Below are positions 4,331-6,091 of a stretch of DNA of 6,091 nt, one piece after another. Under the pieces are notes generated by a model. The model did no database searches. It was not told the DNA's origin and was given only the letters and a program-made list of their open reading frames with translations. The stretch is from Cyanobacteriota bacterium (GTDB taxonomy: Bacteria > Cyanobacteriota > Cyanobacteriia > Phormidesmidales > Phormidesmidaceae), in the NCBI GenBank assembly GCA_027592485.1, contig JAQCKL010000293.1, forward strand, positions 1-6,091, read 5' to 3'. Position 1 is the first letter of the stretch, and every line of letters begins with the position of its first letter. The translations under genes were made by a program, and so were the position numbers.

Positions 4331-6091
4331 CTAGCGGCGAAATCGACCGACCAAGAATCGCCACATCAGCAAGGCGAGGATGAACGTCAACACAAAGGGG
4401 AACGCCACTACCCCCATGCCAAAGCAGAGGGCGAGCTGAACGGAGCCTTTTTGAGCAAAGCGAGCCACGGACTTCATCCAGCTCGGCAAAGCCCAAACGT
4501 CTAGGGGGAGTTCGAGGTCTTGGAAAATTTGGTTTGCCGCCATCCCAGCCGCAAATCCTTCCCTGGGTCGGCCACACATTTGATAAAGCCGACTTAAAGC
4601 TATCAGAGACTGTGCTTCACCATGGCGGTTACCAATTTCGCGCTTGATTGCTAAGGCCTGCTGATGCAGGTCAATGGCCTGTTGATATTGGCCCAGGGCA
4701 TAATACGCACTGCCCAGACTGCCGAGGGAATTCGCGATGCCTTTCTGGTCACCGATTTCGCGCGCGATTTGATTGTGCTGCTGATGTAGGTCAATGGCCT
4801 GTTGATATTGACCCAGGGAATAATACGCATTGCCCAAATTGCCGAGGGAATTCGCGATGCCTTTCTGGTCACCGATTTCGCGCTTGATTTCTAAGGACTG
4901 CTGATGCAGGTCAATGGCCTGTTGATATTGACCCAGGGACTTATACGCATTGCCCAGGTTGTTGCAAATGGCCGCATAAGCGTGGCGCTGCCCATGGGCT
5001 GGGTGCCATTGCTGATGGAGTTCGCCATATAACTCGACCAGCTCTAGATATGCGCCACGCCGCCGTAAAAAAGCATCACAGGCAACGGTTGTCTGGGCCG
5101 CATCGGCAAAGCGCCCGAGCTGGAGTTGATGGTAAAACGTCTCAAAATAGTCTGAGGCCGCTGCTTTCGGGGCATCTACAGGAAACGTTTTGAGACGCCG
5201 ACCCCAGAAATATTGGATGGCCCGTTCATGGGCAAGGATGAGATCGCCCGCCCTGTGATAAAGGTAGTCTTGAATGCGGGGCTGCAAGCGATATTGCACC
5301 TGCTCGGCAATCACCGCTTCCTCGACTAAATAACGCCGTTCGAGGTCTTGCAAATGCGCTGCCACCTCAGATTGCTCTGGGGCCAAGGCTTGGGCGGTTG
5401 CCGCCGCAAACCAGCCCCGCAATACGCTGACTTGCCCCAGGAGCTGCTGTTGATCCGCCGTGAGCCTGGCCCAACTCCAGTCCAAGACGCGATTGATGCT
5501 CAGGCCGCTTTCGCCCCGGTGACGACCGGCAATCTGAAAATAATGATCGAATTGCTCTAATCGTCTAATGTCGCGTTGGCCGCTAGGCCCCGCCGCTTCC
5601 CGAATCCAGCCTGCCATCAGGGCCAGAGCTAGGGGATGTCCCTGCACCTCTAACGACGCATTCGCCAGATCGTCATCACTGCCCGCCACCCCTAGTTCCC
5701 GCAGCAACACCGCCCCTTCTAGGGGTTGTAAGCCTTGATCTAACCGCAGCCATTGAGCGTGCAGCCAACTGTAGTAGCGCTCTGGATATTCTCGACTGGC
5801 GATCAGTAAAACGCTTTGGGTGCCCAGCTCTCGAAAGGCCTCTAGAAATGCTCCATACCCACTTTGCCATTGGCCCGTCGGGCTCAATAAAGACTCTAGA
5901 TTGTCGATCACCAGCAAGTAACGGCCAGTCTGCAAGTGGCGCAACAGCCGTTGGGGCAAGTCTTTCTCATCAATGGCCTCCACCTCCGCCAGGGGTACCG
6001 CCAGCTCTAACAGGGCGCGACCGGCGAGGGTGGTGATCGGGGTGTTGGTGCGGACATCGACCCAAAACTTGCGCTGAAAACCCCGGCAATC
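4331..6091 (-). CDS. STAND-type NB-ARC ATPase with TPR repeats and C-terminal membrane segment (5' end beyond window)
   Basis: NB-ARC STAND proteins are ATP-driven switches that oligomerise when their repeat domain senses a ligand; members act in signalling or anti-phage defence. The frame is open to the window edge, so the visible part is 586 residues; GTG at 5983 is only an internal codon. In order from the edge there is KFWVDVR (like the segment after the P-loop), Walker B YLLVIDNLE at fragment residues 58-66, sensor-like SVLLIASRE near 93-101, GHPLALAL at 151-158 (the GxP motif), a winged-helix-like and helical region, then three 40-residue TPRs (codons 4621-4980) with consensus LGNAYYSLGQYQQAIDLHQQ. 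The last 37 residues contain a hydrophobic segment (codons 4361-4441) ending in basic RFLVGRFRR, so the tail is probably membrane-anchored with its end in the cytoplasm. The P-loop and any N-terminal effector domain are outside the window. No exact HIP1 occurs in this gene. The biological role is unknown. Confidence 0.88.
   Translation of the reverse strand, partial: DCRGFQRKFWVDVRTNTPITTLAGRALLELAVPLAEVEAIDEKDLPQRLLRHLQTGRYLLVIDNLESLLSPTGQWQSGYGAFLEAFRELGTQSVLLIASREYPERYYSWLHAQWLRLDQGLQPLEGAVLLRELGVAGSDDDLANASLEVQGHPLALALMAGWIREAAGPSGQRDIRRLEQFDHYFQIAGRHRGESGLSINRVLDWSWARLTADQQQLLGQVSVLRGWFAAATAQALAPEQSEVAAHLQDLERRYLVEEAVIAEQVQYRLQPRIQDYLYHRAGDLILAHERAIQYFWGRRLKTFPVDAPKAAASDYFETFYHQLQLGRFADAAQTTVACDAFLRRRGAYLELVELYGELHQQWHPAHGQRHAYAAICNNLGNAYKSLGQYQQAIDLHQQSLEIKREIGDQKGIANSLGNLGNAYYSLGQYQQAIDLHQQHNQIAREIGDQKGIANSLGSLGSAYYALGQYQQAIDLHQQALAIKREIGNRHGEAQSLIALSRLYQMCGRPREGFAAGMAANQIFQDLELPLDVWALPSWMKSVARFAQKGSVQLALCFGMGVVAFPFVLTFILALLMWRFLVGRFRR
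4361..4441 (-). other. Predicted C-terminal transmembrane segment of the STAND protein
   Basis: The encoded stretch VQLALCFGMGVVAFPFVLTFILALLMW is about 27 residues with no charge, long enough for one membrane helix or a tight hairpin kinked at the proline. It is followed by nine residues with four arginines, so by the positive-inside rule the terminus is cytoplasmic. Preceding basic residues (MKSVARFAQKG) would also favour the cytoplasm, which fits a re-entrant hairpin as well as a single helix. Confidence 0.7.
4621..4980 (-). repeat. Three tandem 120-bp repeats encoding TPR units
   Basis: Copies at 4621-4740, 4741-4860 and 4861-4980 each encode one 40-residue TPR. The 20 bases at 4741-4760 and 4861-4880 are identical, and comparison of 4681-4740 with 4801-4860 shows 55 of 60 matches. 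The region encoding GQYQQAIDLHQQ is nearly invariant. Such DNA-level identity points to recent duplication or gene conversion, so copy number may vary between strains and short-read assembly could collapse it. Copy 2 differs most in its second helix (HNQIAREIG instead of SLEIKREIG). Confidence 0.95.

Noticed and set aside
4621..4980. The 120-bp repeats as a CRISPR or non-coding satellite
   Set aside because: They stay in one reading frame and encode canonical TPR units, so they are protein repeats.

Overview
The window looks like a piece of a cyanobacterial chromosome. Seven exact copies of the highly iterated palindrome HIP1 (GCGATCGC) are present. The three urease accessory proteins, the periplasmic binding protein and the NB-ARC/TPR protein are all of types common in cyanobacteria. 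Composition is moderately GC-rich. The species cannot be named from the sequence; a filamentous Leptolyngbya-like lineage is a guess.

Layout. (1) Positions 1-72 may be the last codons of an upstream membrane-protein gene whose stop overlaps the start of ureD. (2) Positions 63-2137 hold a tight + strand operon ureD-ureE-ureF with TAA/ATG abutment and an ATGA overlap. These proteins would work with UreG, not present here, to load nickel into urease. Neither ureG nor the structural genes ureABC lie in the window. (3) Positions 2138-2909 (772 bp) have no convincing gene but are full of short inverted repeats: a 60-nt fold-back just after ureF, two AAGTCT-N7-AGACTT dyads 115 bp apart, a 16-bp perfect palindrome of the same word, and a 12-bp tandem duplication. 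(4) Positions 2910-4004 (+) encode an orphan ABC-transporter substrate-binding protein of the polar amino acid type. Its reading frame runs about 95 codons past the end of the fold through hairpin-rich DNA. (5) Positions 4005-4330 are a non-coding gap between convergent genes, with four mutually complementary GCCTCT/AGAGGC blocks. (6) Positions 4331-6091 (-) hold most of a STAND-type protein: NB-ARC ATPase, helical region, three near-identical 40-residue TPRs and a C-terminal membrane segment. Its start and P-loop lie beyond the right edge.

How the genes relate. ureD, ureE and ureF form one functional unit for urease maturation. The binding protein could feed nitrogen metabolism, but no permease or ATPase gene accompanies it. 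The STAND protein is convergent and probably independent. No complete new system is evident. The points most worth attention are the repeated dyads and shared GACT-rich vocabulary on both sides of the binding-protein gene, the possible switch-like fold in the convergent gap, and the membrane-tailed STAND/TPR protein with repeats nearly identical at DNA level.
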